From Bacteroidota bacterium (lineage in GTDB: Bacteria > Bacteroidota > Bacteroidia > 2-12-FULL-35-15): a DNA stretch of 64,000 bases. The DNA lies in assembly GCA_025963775.1 (NCBI GenBank), contig JAOQAD010000037.1, positions 251,638-315,637 of the forward strand, written 5' to 3'. A program made the translations under genes and the position numbers. Below, one piece after another: positions 34,201 through 42,550 of the stretch. Each line of letters begins with the position of its first letter. Position 1 is the stretch's first letter. The notes beneath the pieces are model-generated. The model had not been told where the DNA came from and did not search any database. It saw nothing but the letters and a program-made list of their open reading frames with translations.

Positions 34201-35285
34201 GGATCAACCACGCACATTGGCGGTGGCTGCGACCATGCAGCGCTTGAGCTTGGATTAACGGTAACTACAGTGGTGGCTGTACAGGTTGCTGTTGCGTTTG
34301 TTACGGTAACGGTGTATGTGCCTGACATTGCTGTAGTGGAAGAAGAAAGAGTCGGGTTTTGTAAAGGGGATGTATAACCGCCCGGGCCTGTCCAGCTGTA
34401 TGTTCCACCACCTGTTGCACTGAGTGCGATAGTTGAGCCTGCACAATAAGGGCCTGTATTATTGGCTGTTGCCGCACAGGTAATGCAGGGCACCGGTGAT
34501 GTATAACCTTGTGAAAGAACGCAGGTAGCATCGGCAGAAAAAGCTGCTGTAACTGTACAGCCTGCACCGTCAGCAGTTATGCCAGGTATGGTATAGGAAA
34601 CAGGGCTTGAAAAAGGAGCACTGATAGTGGTGCTTCCACCGCAGGAGCTGCTGACTGTGAGTGTTCCGGTTGTCGGGGGATAGGTCACGCTCACCTGTCC
34701 CGAAACCGAATAGAGCCCGGTTGAAGGGTTACAGGCGCCCGGAGTGGCGGTAACGCTGGTTATATTACAAAGCACCGCGCAGTTGGTTGTACCTGCACCG
34801 CCTGTTTGTGAAAAGCTGATATTCCCGGCCTGTCCGGAATAGTTGGTCATGAGCAGCAGGTAAAACTGTCCTGTTGAAGCACCTGTGATATCCACCACCT
34901 CTGTAGCTGCAGTGGAATAGCTGCAATCCACAATGTTTCCGGCGGAATATCCCGGGCACATGGCTGCCTGGTTGGCAAATGGCCCCCAGCAAACAAAATC
35001 CACATCGATCCCGGAACCTCCTGTGCTGGTCTGGTTGATCGTAATGCTAAGGTTCCCCGGGTTGAGGATCTCCATGAAATACCATACAGGGTTCGGAGTA
35101 GATCCGAGGCATCCGTAAGCTCCGCCGGCGCCTATTGAAGGCAAGCCTGTATTGTTTGGAAAGTTATAGGTTGTTCCTGTGCAGAATGGTGCTGCATTCG
35201 CGCAGTTGTCACCTGACTGGGCGTGCAGGGTGTTAGCAGTAAAAAACAGGCCAATGCCCATGAACAGAAGAAGGAGCTTTTTCAT
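31281..35285 (-). CDS. Second giant secreted repeat protein with gliding-motility-type C-terminal domain
   Basis: A 1334-residue protein with signal peptide [22 protein letters not shown]. The N-terminal module (about 23-170; [30 protein letters not shown]) is homologous to that of the protein at 12,787-21,552. Two Ig-like modules follow, then eleven ~74-residue repeats (about 344-1160), a PKD domain ([13 protein letters not shown]) and a CHU_C domain ([39 protein letters not shown]). It is expected to be exported by the type IX system and to sit on the surface as an adhesin-like filament or fibre. A 292-base A/T-rich region separates it from the divergent helicase gene; I found no clear promoter there. 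Confidence 0.92.
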   Translation of the reverse strand: MKKLLLLFMGIGLFFTANTLHAQSGDNCANAAPFCTGTTYNFPNNTGLPSIGAGGAYGCLGSTPNPVWYFMEILNPGNLSITINQTSTGGSGIDVDFVCWGPFANQAAMCPGYSAGNIVDCSYSTAATEVVDITGASTGQFYLLLMTNYSGQAGNISFSQTGGAGTTNCAVLCNITSVTATPGACNPSTGLYSVSGQVSVTYPPTTGTLTVSSSCGGSTTISAPFSSPVSYTIPGITADGAGCTVTAAFSADATCVLSQGYTSPVPCITCAATANNTGPYCAGSTIALSATGGGTYSWTGPGGYTSPLQNPTLSSSTTAMSGTYTVTVTNATATCTATTVVTVNPSSSAAWSQPPPMCVVDPAIDLNTFVTGTAGGTWSGSGVSGSMFDPSGLSGSIAVTYTVGTPPCGGTSTLNITVTPNTPPTITSVPTQCSTTSPFNLAVDIAGGTWSGPGITNAASGTFDPSAASPSSQVIYTIPGSCAGADTITITVIPGPDPSWTTTAPLCANNGPINLDSLLTGTSGGTWSGSGVSGSVFNPSGLSGAIPVTYSVGSTCIATSMQNITVIPNSDASWTTTSICQISSPVNLDSLVTGTSGGTWSGTGVTGSTFNPSGLSGNIAITYTAGTAPCQAVSTQNINVVPLSDASWTTTSMCSDAAVFSLDPTVTGTAGGTWSGTGVTGSSFDPNGLSGPVSVTYTVGPVGCQASSAQNITVTPAGNAAWTTTSVCASSAAINLDLLVTGTSGGTWSGTGVTGSSFDPAGLSGNIAVTYIVGSLPCQDTLVQNITVVPASSAAWTTTSMCSSATTINLDSLVTGTTGGTWSGTGVTGNSFNPSGLSGGIAVTYTVGPVGCSATSTQNITVTPAANPAWTTTSMCSSATPLNLNTLVTGTGGGTWSGTGVTGSTFNPSGLSGPISVTYTVGTAPCVSLSTQNITVTPVASSAWTSTSVCANASPVNLNSLVTGTAGGTWSGTGVTGSTFNPSGLSGSISVTYTVGTVPCTSVTTHVITVTPNANATITSVSPMCQTASPFTLSAAGSGGTWSGTGITNPATGLFSPATATPGTYTISYGIAGACGDTGTVSITVLPTPSAAWSMPSFICESAAPVDLGTLVTGVAGGTFSGSGVSGNIFDPTGLSGNTTITYSVTQSGCSSTSSQVVDVDPITAAFTATPLSGMAPVSVTTLNGSLNAVSYAWNFGNGATSAATNPSTVYTGMGNYTIVLIATNANGCRDTASIGVHVDELSALLAPNVFTPNGDGHNDIFHPVIAEGLSEFKATVYDRWGLKMYEWSDENMGWNGKAKNGSAAPDGTYFWMISGKGVDGKAYDFTGFVQLFN
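31806..34255 (-). repeat. Eleven direct ~222-bp coding repeats
   Basis: Nine repeats follow the form AWTTTSxC ... [21 protein letters not shown] ... FNPSGLSG ... VTYTVG ... STQNITVTP. Two are divergent copies (with [13 protein letters not shown] and [13 protein letters not shown]) after copy 1 and before copy 9. Each is about 74 residues. A single repeat of the same family ([16 protein letters not shown]) occurs in the other giant protein just before its first 90-residue repeat. Confidence 0.9.
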
Positions 35286-35577
35286 TCTTTTAATTTAGAG
35301 TGGTTAGAGTAAAATCAATTCTGTGTTTCTGTTAGATCGATTCTTTAATTCAATTTTTTTTGTTCATTTCCAGTAGTTTAGGGAGTGCTAAAATACCAGC
35401 TACAATAATAGGACATTCCGGCCCGAAAAAAAAATGCTGTTCTTTTTCCTTTTTTCAGATGACTAACAAGGCCGACAGGTTGCATGGCTTTTATCACCAA
35501 ACGATTAACTTTTCAACAATTTTAAAACCTCAAAAGCAAAATTTTATCTTTATAGCTTAAATTTTGAAGATTTACGA
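35286..35577. other. Intergenic region between giant gene and helicase
   Basis: These 292 bases separate two divergent genes. They are A/T-rich with several T and A runs. A TATCTTTA at 35,545-35,552 resembles a -7 box for the helicase gene but lacks a matching -33 element. I see no open frame, RNA gene or clear hairpin. Confidence 0.5.
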
Positions 35578-38016
35578 ATGACGAAAAATTATTTAGATGA
35601 ACTGAACCCCGTACAGCGTGCAGCGGTAGAATGCACGGAAGGCCCGGTAATGATAATAGCCGGTGCCGGCTCCGGCAAAACCCGTGTTTTAACTTACCGG
35701 ATAGCACATCTCATGGAGAAAGGCGTTGACCCTTTCAATATACTGGCCCTCACTTTTACAAATAAGGCTGCCCGCGAAATGAAGGAGCGGATCGGCAAGA
35801 TTGTAGGAAAAAGCGAATCAAAGAACCTGTGGATGGGTACTTTTCACTCTGTCTTTGCACGGATCCTGCGATCTGAAGCAGAGCATCTGAATTATCCTAA
35901 AAATTTCACCATCTACGATACGGACGACTCCAAAAGCCTGATCAAAACCATTTTAAAGGAACAGGGATTAGATGACAAGATCTACAAGCCGGGAACCATC
36001 CTTTCGAGGATCTCCGCTGCCAAAAACATGATGATCTCCCCTGAGAAGTACCTCGAAAATTCGCAGGCAATGGAGGATGACCGGGCGGCAGGGCGGCCTA
36101 AAACGGGAATAATTTACCAGATCTACAGCAACCGATGCTATAAAGCCGGTGCAATGGATTTTGATGACCTGCTTTATAAAACCAACATTTTATTAAAAAA
36201 CAAGAAAGAAGTATTATACAAGTACCAGCATAAATTCAAATACATCTTAGTAGACGAGTACCAGGATACCAACTTTTCGCAATACGTAATTGTAAAACAG
36301 CTTGCCGCTGCATTTCAGAATGTTTGCGTGGTTGGTGACGATGCGCAGAGTATTTATGCCTTCCGAGGTGCCGACATCCAGAATATCCTGAATTTTGAAA
36401 AGGACTATCCTGATCTGAAAATGTTCAAGCTGGAGCAGAACTACAGGTCGACCAAGAACATTGTCGGCGCGGCCAATAATGTGATCGCGAAGAACAAGGA
36501 GCAGCTGAAAAAAAATGTGTTCACAGAGAATGATGAAGGGGAGCTGATCAAAGTGGTGCGTAACGACAGCGACAATGCCGAAGGAAATTTTGTGGCAAAC
36601 TCGATCTTTGAAACCAAGATGAACGAGCAGGCGCACAACAGGGATTTCGCGATCCTGTACCGCACCAACGCACAGTCACGCGCCATGGAGGAAGCCTTAC
36701 GCAGGCAGAACATCCCTTACCGCATTTACGGCGGCTTATCATTTTACCAGCGTGCAGAAATTAAAAACATTTTAGCATATTACCGCCTTACGATCAACAA
36801 TCACGATGAAGAATCGCTGAAGCGCGTGATCAATTACCCGGCGCGCGGCATCGGCGATACAACGCTGGAAAGAATTATTGTTGCAGCAAACGATCATAAT
36901 GTGAGCTTATGGACGGTGATCGAGAACATCAATGAATTCGACATCGGGCTGAATGCCGGGGCAAAAACAAAAGTGGACGAATTTGCAACCATGATCAAAA
37001 GCTTTTCGGCCATGCTGAGAACACATCATGCATTCGACCTCGGGCAGCACATTGCAACGCATTCGGGCATCCTCCGCGACCTGTATGCCGATAAATCCCC
37101 GGAAGGCGTGAGCCGCCATGAGAATATCCAGGAGCTCCTGAACGGTTTGAAAGAATTCACCGAAAGCGAAATTGAAACGATCGGGGATGCTGATATTGAC
37201 CAGATCGCTGAAACGGATGACAATACAGCTGCGGTGCTCAATCCAACGGGTTCCGGGAGCACAAACCTGTTCTCGGAAGAGGAAGCGGCAGAAAAAGCGA
37301 ATGCAACCATTACGCTGGAGCCAACGCTGGACATCTTCATGCGGGACATTGCACTGATGACCGATGCCGATAAAAAAACAGAAAAGGAAGAAGATAAGAA
37401 CCGGGTAGTGCTGATGACCATTCATGCGGCAAAGGGATTGGAGTTTAAATATGTTTACATTGTCGGGCTTGAAGAAAACCTCTTTCCTTCTCAAATGTCC
37501 ATAACCTCACGCGCCGACCTCGAAGAAGAGCGCCGGCTGTTCTACGTTGCGCTTACACGCGCCGAAAAACGCGTAACCCTCTCCTACTCCACCAGCCGCT
37601 ATAAATGGGGCAACCTGGTATTCAGCGAGCCGAGCCGTTTTATTGAAGAGCTCGACCCGAAATTCCTCGAGATGCCGGCGGAAAATCACGGGCGTATGTT
37701 CGGCGATGAAGAATATTCCTTAAAGCCGAAACCAAAATTACAGGTGAACAAACCAAAGGAAACATTTGTGCAGCGGCCGGTGATGGGAAAAAAATTAGTG
37801 AAGGTAAATTCCGCTTCGAAAAACACGAGCGATTTCGATACTGAAAGCCTGCGCGGCCTGCAGGTGGGCTCTCTTGTGGAGCATGAGCGTTTCGGAAACG
37901 GGAAAGTGATCGGCATGGATGGCGATTTCCCGAATAACAAAGCTACCGTGATGTTTGAGGGCATAGGACAAAAGCAACTGCTTGTAAAATTTGCGAAGCT
38001 GAGAATTGTAGGATGA
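35578..38016 (+). CDS. UvrD/PcrA-type 3'-5' DNA helicase
   Basis: A 812-residue superfamily 1A helicase. The motifs are complete: Walker A AGAGSGKT (about residues 28-35), motif Ia LTFTNKAAREM, motif II LVDEYQDTN, motif III GDDAQSIYAFRGAD, motif IV YRTNAQSRAMEE, motif V TIHAAKGLEFKYVYIVGLEE and motif VI FYVALTRAEKR. An acidic insert of ~40 residues rich in Asp, Glu, Thr and Asn lies before motif V. The C-terminus (GSLVEHERFGNGKVIGMDGD) is the Tudor-like domain that binds RNA polymerase in PcrA/UvrD. Such enzymes act in nucleotide-excision and mismatch repair and in removing protein from DNA. It could be named uvrD or pcrA; sequence alone does not decide. Confidence 0.94.
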   Translation: MTKNYLDELNPVQRAAVECTEGPVMIIAGAGSGKTRVLTYRIAHLMEKGVDPFNILALTFTNKAAREMKERIGKIVGKSESKNLWMGTFHSVFARILRSEAEHLNYPKNFTIYDTDDSKSLIKTILKEQGLDDKIYKPGTILSRISAAKNMMISPEKYLENSQAMEDDRAAGRPKTGIIYQIYSNRCYKAGAMDFDDLLYKTNILLKNKKEVLYKYQHKFKYILVDEYQDTNFSQYVIVKQLAAAFQNVCVVGDDAQSIYAFRGADIQNILNFEKDYPDLKMFKLEQNYRSTKNIVGAANNVIAKNKEQLKKNVFTENDEGELIKVVRNDSDNAEGNFVANSIFETKMNEQAHNRDFAILYRTNAQSRAMEEALRRQNIPYRIYGGLSFYQRAEIKNILAYYRLTINNHDEESLKRVINYPARGIGDTTLERIIVAANDHNVSLWTVIENINEFDIGLNAGAKTKVDEFATMIKSFSAMLRTHHAFDLGQHIATHSGILRDLYADKSPEGVSRHENIQELLNGLKEFTESEIETIGDADIDQIAETDDNTAAVLNPTGSGSTNLFSEEEAAEKANATITLEPTLDIFMRDIALMTDADKKTEKEEDKNRVVLMTIHAAKGLEFKYVYIVGLEENLFPSQMSITSRADLEEERRLFYVALTRAEKRVTLSYSTSRYKWGNLVFSEPSRFIEELDPKFLEMPAENHGRMFGDEEYSLKPKPKLQVNKPKETFVQRPVMGKKLVKVNSASKNTSDFDTESLRGLQVGSLVEHERFGNGKVIGMDGDFPNNKATVMFEGIGQKQLLVKFAKLRIVG

Positions 38017-38051
38017 TGATTTTATTTACCTTTCGGGGGTATACAACAACA

Positions 38052-38507
38052 ATGAAAAAAAATAAAACATACCTGGTTATTTTATTCTGCATGCTGCAGA
38101 TGTTCTGCTTCGCTCAAACGGATACAGTCATCAACGGCAGGCATTACAGCACTGTGATCAAATATCACAACTTCGACTATAAGGGTAAAAAAGAATCATC
38201 CTTTATTACCGCTTATGGCAACATGAAAGATTCGGTGAAAGAGGGAAAGTGGATGTATGTGCTCCCGGATGGAACAGTGCTCGCAACAGGCAGGTTTCAC
38301 AATGGCTATAAAACGGGCGACTGGAAATACATTGATTACGACAGGCATTATTTTATCGTTACCTGGAAGCGTTCCCGCAAGGTAAAAGACTTTGTAGCCT
38401 TCGAAAACAACATCCATCCGCAGCTTGTGGATTACGATACACTGAACAATACAAAAGTGAGGATCAACGGGCACCGTGTTCCGACACCAACTGTTTTTAT
38501 TTTATAA
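38052..38507 (+). CDS. Secreted MORN-like repeat protein
   Basis: I place the start at the ATG at 38,052 (151 residues), because a signal peptide follows directly (MKKNKTYLVILFCMLQMFCFA, then QTDT). The frame is open upstream to 38,013, overlapping the helicase stop. The segments KEGKWMYVLPDGTVLATGRFHNG and KTGDWKYIDYDR are MORN-like repeats, which usually mediate binding at membranes or to other proteins. No catalytic motif is visible. It lies between the helicase and glutathione peroxidase genes and may share their transcript. Confidence 0.65.
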   Translation: MKKNKTYLVILFCMLQMFCFAQTDTVINGRHYSTVIKYHNFDYKGKKESSFITAYGNMKDSVKEGKWMYVLPDGTVLATGRFHNGYKTGDWKYIDYDRHYFIVTWKRSRKVKDFVAFENNIHPQLVDYDTLNNTKVRINGHRVPTPTVFIL

Positions 38508-38513
38508 TGCTTT

Positions 38514-39071
38514 ATGAAAAAACTAAAATATTTTTTATTGAAATTACTTTCTCCGAAAGGAGTGATCAGCAAACCAGAAAACAGCAAACCCGCCATGGAC
38601 AGTAAATCATTCTACGATTTTAAGCTGCGTTCGATCGAAGGAAAAGAGATCGATTTCTCCACTTACAAAGGAAAGAAGGTGCTTATTGTGAACACCGCTT
38701 CGGAATGCGGTTACACGCCCCAGTACGACGAATTGCAGCAGCTGCATGAAACGCATGGCAATAAGCTGACGATCATCGGCTTCCCTGCAAATAATTTCGG
38801 CGGACAGGAACCGGGAAGCAACGAGGATATCGGTGCTTTCTGCCGGAAAAATTTCGGGGTCACCTTTCAGCTGTTTGAAAAATCGGAAGTGGTGGGAACA
38901 GATCAGAACCCGCTTTACCAGTGGCTCACACACAAAGAGCAGAATGGATGGAACGATGAAAAGCCCAACTGGAATTTCTGCAAATACCTTGTGAATGAAA
39001 AAGGCGAGCTTGTTAAATTTTACTCTTCTGCAGTAAGCCCGATGAGCGATGAGCTGGTAAGCCTGCTATAA
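38514..39071 (+). CDS. Glutathione peroxidase family protein
   Basis: A 185-residue thiol peroxidase. The catalytic residues are Cys65 (TASECGYTPQY), Gln98 (NFGGQEPG) and Trp153-Asn154 (WNFCKYLV), so it is a cysteine-type enzyme; there is no in-frame TGA. In bacteria these enzymes usually reduce peroxides with thioredoxin rather than glutathione. The first ~28 residues (MKKLKYFLLKLLSPKG) are an extension that might be a weak membrane-targeting segment. An in-frame ATG at residue 28 (MDSKSFYDF) is an alternative start that gives the usual length of about 158. Confidence 0.9.
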   Translation: MKKLKYFLLKLLSPKGVISKPENSKPAMDSKSFYDFKLRSIEGKEIDFSTYKGKKVLIVNTASECGYTPQYDELQQLHETHGNKLTIIGFPANNFGGQEPGSNEDIGAFCRKNFGVTFQLFEKSEVVGTDQNPLYQWLTHKEQNGWNDEKPNWNFCKYLVNEKGELVKFYSSAVSPMSDELVSLL

Positions 39072-39083
39072 CCGGCAACAAAA

Positions 39084-39117
39084 AGAAAAAGCTGAAAATC
39101 AATTTTCAGCTTTTTCT
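39084..39117. terminator. Bidirectional terminator between glutathione peroxidase and JmjC-like genes
   Basis: The two 16-base arms AGAAAAAGCTGAAAAT and ATTTTCAGCTTTTTCT are perfectly complementary and are flanked by A and T runs on both sides. It lies midway between two convergent genes and should work in both directions. Confidence 0.85.
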
Positions 39118-39120
39118 TTT

Positions 39121-40212
39121 TTATGCTACAGTGGCTTCCTGTTTTGCTTTTTTCGCATCCTTTTCCTTTTTCTCTTTTAAGTATTTATCGAGCTTGCCGT
39201 ATTCAGCAAGGTGGATGAGGTTGATGTCCTTACGGTACAGCTTGTATGCTTTCCAGATCGGCGGGTTGTTCGCACACATATCGAGGAACATATACAAAGG
39301 TGCGATCTTAAAGGAATACAAAGGTGGCAGCCAGCGGTAGCCCACTCCGATCGAGTCGGTCATGTTCTTCACTGCATGCCAGTAGAATGGCGGATTCCAT
39401 AATACATCCCCCGGCTTCAGGTTCACCTCATAGCCATCGATGTATTTGTAAAGCGCATTCGGAGTTTCATAATCCGGGTTGAATGGATCGAATGGCCCGT
39501 CGCCGGCTTTGATCGGCGCATGGCGGTAAACATTACGTACAGGATCCGGATCGAGTACCGCGGAATAATAATGAGAATAAATGATCCATTTCTTTTCACC
39601 GTACACCTGCACAAATAAATTGCACTGGTTGGCATTGTGCAAAGGTGTTACAGTTCCCTGTCCACCGATAAACACCTGGAAAGCGTCGAACCATGTAAGC
39701 GGGTTCTTACGGTCGAGCAGCCATTTGTAATCAAAATCCTTTATATGCTCCGGGTGCCTGTCGAGCAGCGGATAAAAGCGGTAATATTTTTTTCCGCCTG
39801 TGCGGATGTTGTCGATCACTTCAGCAAGCGTGATCGTTTCATAATCATCGGCCATGCGCTCCTGGTTCACCATCACAATTTCATCATCGCCATGCAGGTC
39901 CTTAAAATAATCGAGCGACCATTTTTTCACGCAATCCCAATCCTTTGCAGCGCCTTCCAGCACAACAGGGATTCCTTTTCTCATGTAGTGGTTCTTGAAC
40001 TCCTTTAAGCTAAGGTCTTTCCGGCGCTCGATCGGCTTGATCGACCCTTCTCCGCTTTCCTTCAGGGTTGCGAGGAGACGACGGTAGAATTTGCTCCGCC
40101 CTTTCCCCATCCAGCGGAACACTCTTGCTCTTCCGAAAAAGTGATCCATCCATTGGTAAAAGCCATACTGAAGGCGTTGCCCTGTTTTTATATTTCTTCT
40201 GAATTCGTACAT
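39121..40212 (-). CDS. JmjC/cupin_8 protein with HxA in place of HxD
   Basis: A 363-residue protein of the cupin-like JmjC family, which are Fe(II)/2-oxoglutarate oxygenases related to FIH. The core aligns with FIH: GTVTPLHNANQCNLFVQV for the first metal motif, then YGEKKWIIY with the 2OG-binding lysine, then GDVLWNPPFYWHAVKN with the distal histidine (His279). The first motif, normally His-x-Asp, is His192-Asn193-Ala194, so the acidic metal ligand is missing. Ala in this place is the mark of the 2OG halogenases of the SyrB2 type, though it may simply mean loss of activity. The N-terminal ~50 residues are basic. It stands alone, with its own promoter. Substrate unknown. Confidence 0.8.
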   Translation of the reverse strand: MYEFRRNIKTGQRLQYGFYQWMDHFFGRARVFRWMGKGRSKFYRRLLATLKESGEGSIKPIERRKDLSLKEFKNHYMRKGIPVVLEGAAKDWDCVKKWSLDYFKDLHGDDEIVMVNQERMADDYETITLAEVIDNIRTGGKKYYRFYPLLDRHPEHIKDFDYKWLLDRKNPLTWFDAFQVFIGGQGTVTPLHNANQCNLFVQVYGEKKWIIYSHYYSAVLDPDPVRNVYRHAPIKAGDGPFDPFNPDYETPNALYKYIDGYEVNLKPGDVLWNPPFYWHAVKNMTDSIGVGYRWLPPLYSFKIAPLYMFLDMCANNPPIWKAYKLYRKDINLIHLAEYGKLDKYLKEKKEKDAKKAKQEATVA

Positions 40213-40233
40213 GGGAAGGGAGTTTTAGTATGT

Positions 40234-40264
40234 CAAATATATAAAATAAAACAGGAAATGTCAA
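40234..40264 (-). promoter_or_regulatory. Promoter of the JmjC-like gene
   Basis: On the minus strand TTG (40264-40262), 20 bases, TATATTTG (40241-40234). The -7 box is perfect. The leader would be about 18 bases before the ATG at 40,212. Confidence 0.55.
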
Positions 40265-40304
40265 GCGCAATGCGCGGAGAGCCTCTCCTGCAAGGCTTAA
40301 GACA

Positions 40305-41414
40305 TTATATCTTCACCAGCTTTTTCACAGAGCTTCCTTTGCCGGAAACAATCAGCACGGAGTAGATCCCGTTCGCCAACCCGGAGATATTTACCTGCTT
40401 CTGCGCCGACCGCAGCACTATTTTTCCATTTACATCAACGATCGTAAGCGATGAAAAATCTGTGGCTTCAACCGTCAGCAGGCCGTTTGCCGGATTCGGA
40501 TACATCAGGAGATCTTCTTCCTTTGCCTGGTCATCAATTCCCACAAACTGGCTGAGCCTGTATTTCCGGAAGAAGAGCCAGATCTTTTCCGATGCGTTGA
40601 AATCCTGGCAGGTAGTGCCGACCGGGAACGTAAAGGGCCAGGTATGCCCGCCGCCATTGATGCGGTAAAACTCTACTGTCGATCCCATCAGGCCGCCATT
40701 GTACACAAAATGATCGGCATTGCAGCCGTCGGAAGTGTTGATATCGGGCATTGCATTGTAGGCCGGACTTGGATTGCAGCCGTTATTCAGCACCCAGTAT
40801 TTTACAAGCGTATCGATCGCGATTGAATAGGAACCGCCGTAAAAAGGAACGGTGCCATCGGCAGTTCCATGGATCTGCATCACGGGAACCGGCCGGCCAG
40901 GGCTGCAGGATGTACGCTGCGGGGGCGTCATCGTACCTGTAACGGAAGCGATCGCAGCGATCTTGCTGCTCAAAGCGCATGCAAGTGTATGGCTCATGTA
41001 GCCGCCATTGCTCATGCCACAGGAATAAACACTGTTTTGATCTATGTTATAACCGGCGCTAAGGCTGTCGATCAGGTTCGATAAAAATCCGATATCATCC
41101 ACCGGCATTCCGAAGCCGGAGTTCCATGTCGGCTGTCCCATATAAACAGTGGCATTCGGGTACACCATGAGAAAATGAGCCGTATCTGCGATCGGGGCGA
41201 AATTAGTGTAAGCCTGCTCTGCAGAAGCATTGGAAGTGTAGCCGTGAATGTTAAGGATAAGAGGCCATGCAGTGCTTCCGTTGTAGGCAGCAGGCACATA
41301 CAGCCTGTAATTCCTGTAAACGCCGCCCGACATAATGCTGTCGATCACCGTGGTTTGCGCGCCTGCATACAATGCATTCAATAAAAAGAAGGAAAGGAGG
41401 AGTTTTTGTTTCAT
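40305..41414 (-). CDS. Secreted PHB depolymerase/feruloyl esterase-like hydrolase with T9SS sorting domain
   Basis: I start this gene at the ATG at 41,414 (369 residues). It is followed by a signal peptide (MKQKLLLSFFLLNALYAGA, then QTTV). The frame is open for 44 codons upstream, but that part is translated intergenic repeat DNA. The catalytic domain is an alpha/beta hydrolase of the LpqC/CE1 type: NIHGYTSNA oxyanion region, nucleophile Ser135 in GMSNGG, then HGTADGTVPF and the catalytic His in GGGHTWPF. The last ~75 residues (LLMYPNPANGLLTVEA to SSVKKLVKI) are a type A T9SS sorting domain, so the enzyme is exported across the outer membrane. It probably cleaves ester bonds in polyesters or plant cell-wall polymers. 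Confidence 0.87.
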   Translation of the reverse strand: MKQKLLLSFFLLNALYAGAQTTVIDSIMSGGVYRNYRLYVPAAYNGSTAWPLILNIHGYTSNASAEQAYTNFAPIADTAHFLMVYPNATVYMGQPTWNSGFGMPVDDIGFLSNLIDSLSAGYNIDQNSVYSCGMSNGGYMSHTLACALSSKIAAIASVTGTMTPPQRTSCSPGRPVPVMQIHGTADGTVPFYGGSYSIAIDTLVKYWVLNNGCNPSPAYNAMPDINTSDGCNADHFVYNGGLMGSTVEFYRINGGGHTWPFTFPVGTTCQDFNASEKIWLFFRKYRLSQFVGIDDQAKEEDLLMYPNPANGLLTVEATDFSSLTIVDVNGKIVLRSAQKQVNISGLANGIYSVLIVSGKGSSVKKLVKI

Positions 41415-41452
41415 CCTCAAATTTAAGTTTTTTTTATGAACCCGGGATTTTA

Positions 41453-41600
41453 ACCGCAAAGGCCGCAGAGAAAAAAGCGCAGAGAACACAAAGCCAGGTG
41501 ATGTTTCAGCGCAAAGGCGCAGAGACGCGAAGCTGTGTGAGTGCAATCAACGCAGTGGTTTTTCCCGCGGAGAAGCAAAGGCTGCAAAGCTGTATGAAGC
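41453..41600. repeat. Intergenic GC-rich degenerate repeat (GCAAAGGCGCAGAG type)
   Basis: Between two divergent secreted-protein genes lie two or more imperfect copies of the form CGCAAAGGC(C)GCAGAG, near 41,456 and 41,513, followed by related purine-rich sequence. The string is unlike coding DNA, and its translation produces a false 44-residue extension of the esterase gene. Similar short strings recur between genes in many Bacteroidota genomes. No hairpin is evident. Confidence 0.5.
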
Positions 41601-41664
41601 TCTTTATATTTCCATTGCGGTAATAAACCGGGATATTTAACGTTAGGAGGTAAAATAAATCAAT

Positions 41665-42327
41665 ATGCTTACAAAACTTACTTTTCTTGCTTCCCTTCTT
41701 TTTGCGCTGAATGTTTCCTTACATGCAGGATGCGGAGGCCCTCACCTGTATTCCGACCGCGGAGGCGATTGTCCGCATGGCGGCATCACCTATGGCCCGG
41801 GCTTTATAACGGGCAACCCCGACACTGTATTGAGCTCAGTCGGAACTGCCGATACGATCCATTTCAGCCTGTATTCAGATCCTGATTTTTGTCCGCCAAT
41901 GGATAGTGTCCGCTGGTTCAGGGACGGCATTCTTATCTATACCGCTCCCCCGGGCGCTCACAACTATTTTCAATTTGCTGCCGCAGGCCCCGGCACATAT
42001 ACCTGTAAGTTCAATTACTGGGGAATGCCGGCAATTTACAGCATCACCTTTTCACCGGCTACCGGCATTTCATCATTGGCTTCTGATGAACCGGCGCTTA
42101 GTGTGTATCCCAATCCAAGCACTAACGGAATATATACTCTCAATACGGCCGTTGACGAAAGCTATACCATTCGTGTGGTGGATATTTCAGGCCGCATTGT
42201 TTATGAGCTGAATGGGAATGAACAGCAGATCACGCTTGACCTTTCGGATTATACGCCGGGATTTTATTCGCTGGTGTATACAAATGCCAATGGCAGAAAG
42301 AGAGTGAAGAAGCTGGTGTATGATTAG
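41665..42327 (+). CDS. Small secreted protein with T9SS sorting domain
   Basis: A 220-residue protein with signal peptide MLTKLTFLASLLFALNVSLHA. Next comes a Cys/Gly/His-rich stretch (GCGGPHLYSDRGGDCPHGG), an Ig-like section (SVRWFRDGILIYTAPPGAHNYFQFAAAGPGTYTCKF), and a type A T9SS sorting domain (LSVYPNPSTNGIYTL to RKRVKKLVYD). It is a T9SS cargo of unknown role. An AGGAGG at 41,645 lies 14 bases before the ATG, too far for a standard Shine-Dalgarno site. Confidence 0.8.
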   Translation: MLTKLTFLASLLFALNVSLHAGCGGPHLYSDRGGDCPHGGITYGPGFITGNPDTVLSSVGTADTIHFSLYSDPDFCPPMDSVRWFRDGILIYTAPPGAHNYFQFAAAGPGTYTCKFNYWGMPAIYSITFSPATGISSLASDEPALSVYPNPSTNGIYTLNTAVDESYTIRVVDISGRIVYELNGNEQQITLDLSDYTPGFYSLVYTNANGRKRVKKLVYD

Positions 42328-42352
42328 ACCTTTGCGAATACACTAAAGCGCT

Positions 42353-42458
42353 GTCAGTTCGAGTGCCCTTCCTTTTTCAGGAAGGGTGTATCGAGAACGA
42401 AACCAGAGTGCTGTCAACACTTCTCGATACTCTCCCTCTGGTCGAACTCGAAGTGACG
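42353..42458 (-). repeat. Dispersed palindromic repeat, family A, copy 1 (inverted, diverged)
   Basis: The outer ends match, in reverse orientation, those of the two 97-base copies at 49,104 and 54,071: CGTCACTTCGAGTTCGACC with GGGAGAGTATCGAGAA at one end and CTCGAACTGAC at the other. The centre differs and contains a CCCTTCC/GGAAGGG hairpin. It lies between convergent genes. Confidence 0.65.
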
Positions 42459-42500
42459 TACAGCCAGCGATAAAATGTTCGTGCGGCTATAATAAAAAAC

Positions 42501-42532
42501 AAAAGCCGTTTCACATTTATGAAACGGCTTTT
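42501..42532. terminator. Bidirectional terminator between T9SS cargo and dnaN
   Basis: A perfect 13-bp stem (AAAAGCCGTTTCA / TGAAACGGCTTTT) with a six-base loop, followed by T-rich sequence on both strands. It serves dnaN on the minus strand and possibly the T9SS cargo gene on the plus strand. Confidence 0.85.
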
Positions 42533-42550
42533 TAAATACACTTTTCTTTC

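Noticed and set aside
31864-34377. Plus-strand open frames opposite the second giant gene
   Set aside because: Same reason: they repeat with the 222-base period of the coding strand and look like antisense of Thr/Gly-rich protein.
41415-41546. 44-residue N-terminal extension of the esterase
   Set aside because: It is translated intergenic repeat DNA; a signal peptide begins at the internal ATG at 41,414.
41645-41650. AGGAGG as a Shine-Dalgarno site for the T9SS cargo gene at 41,665
   Set aside because: The spacing of 14 bases is too long, and most genes in the window have no such site, so it is probably chance.
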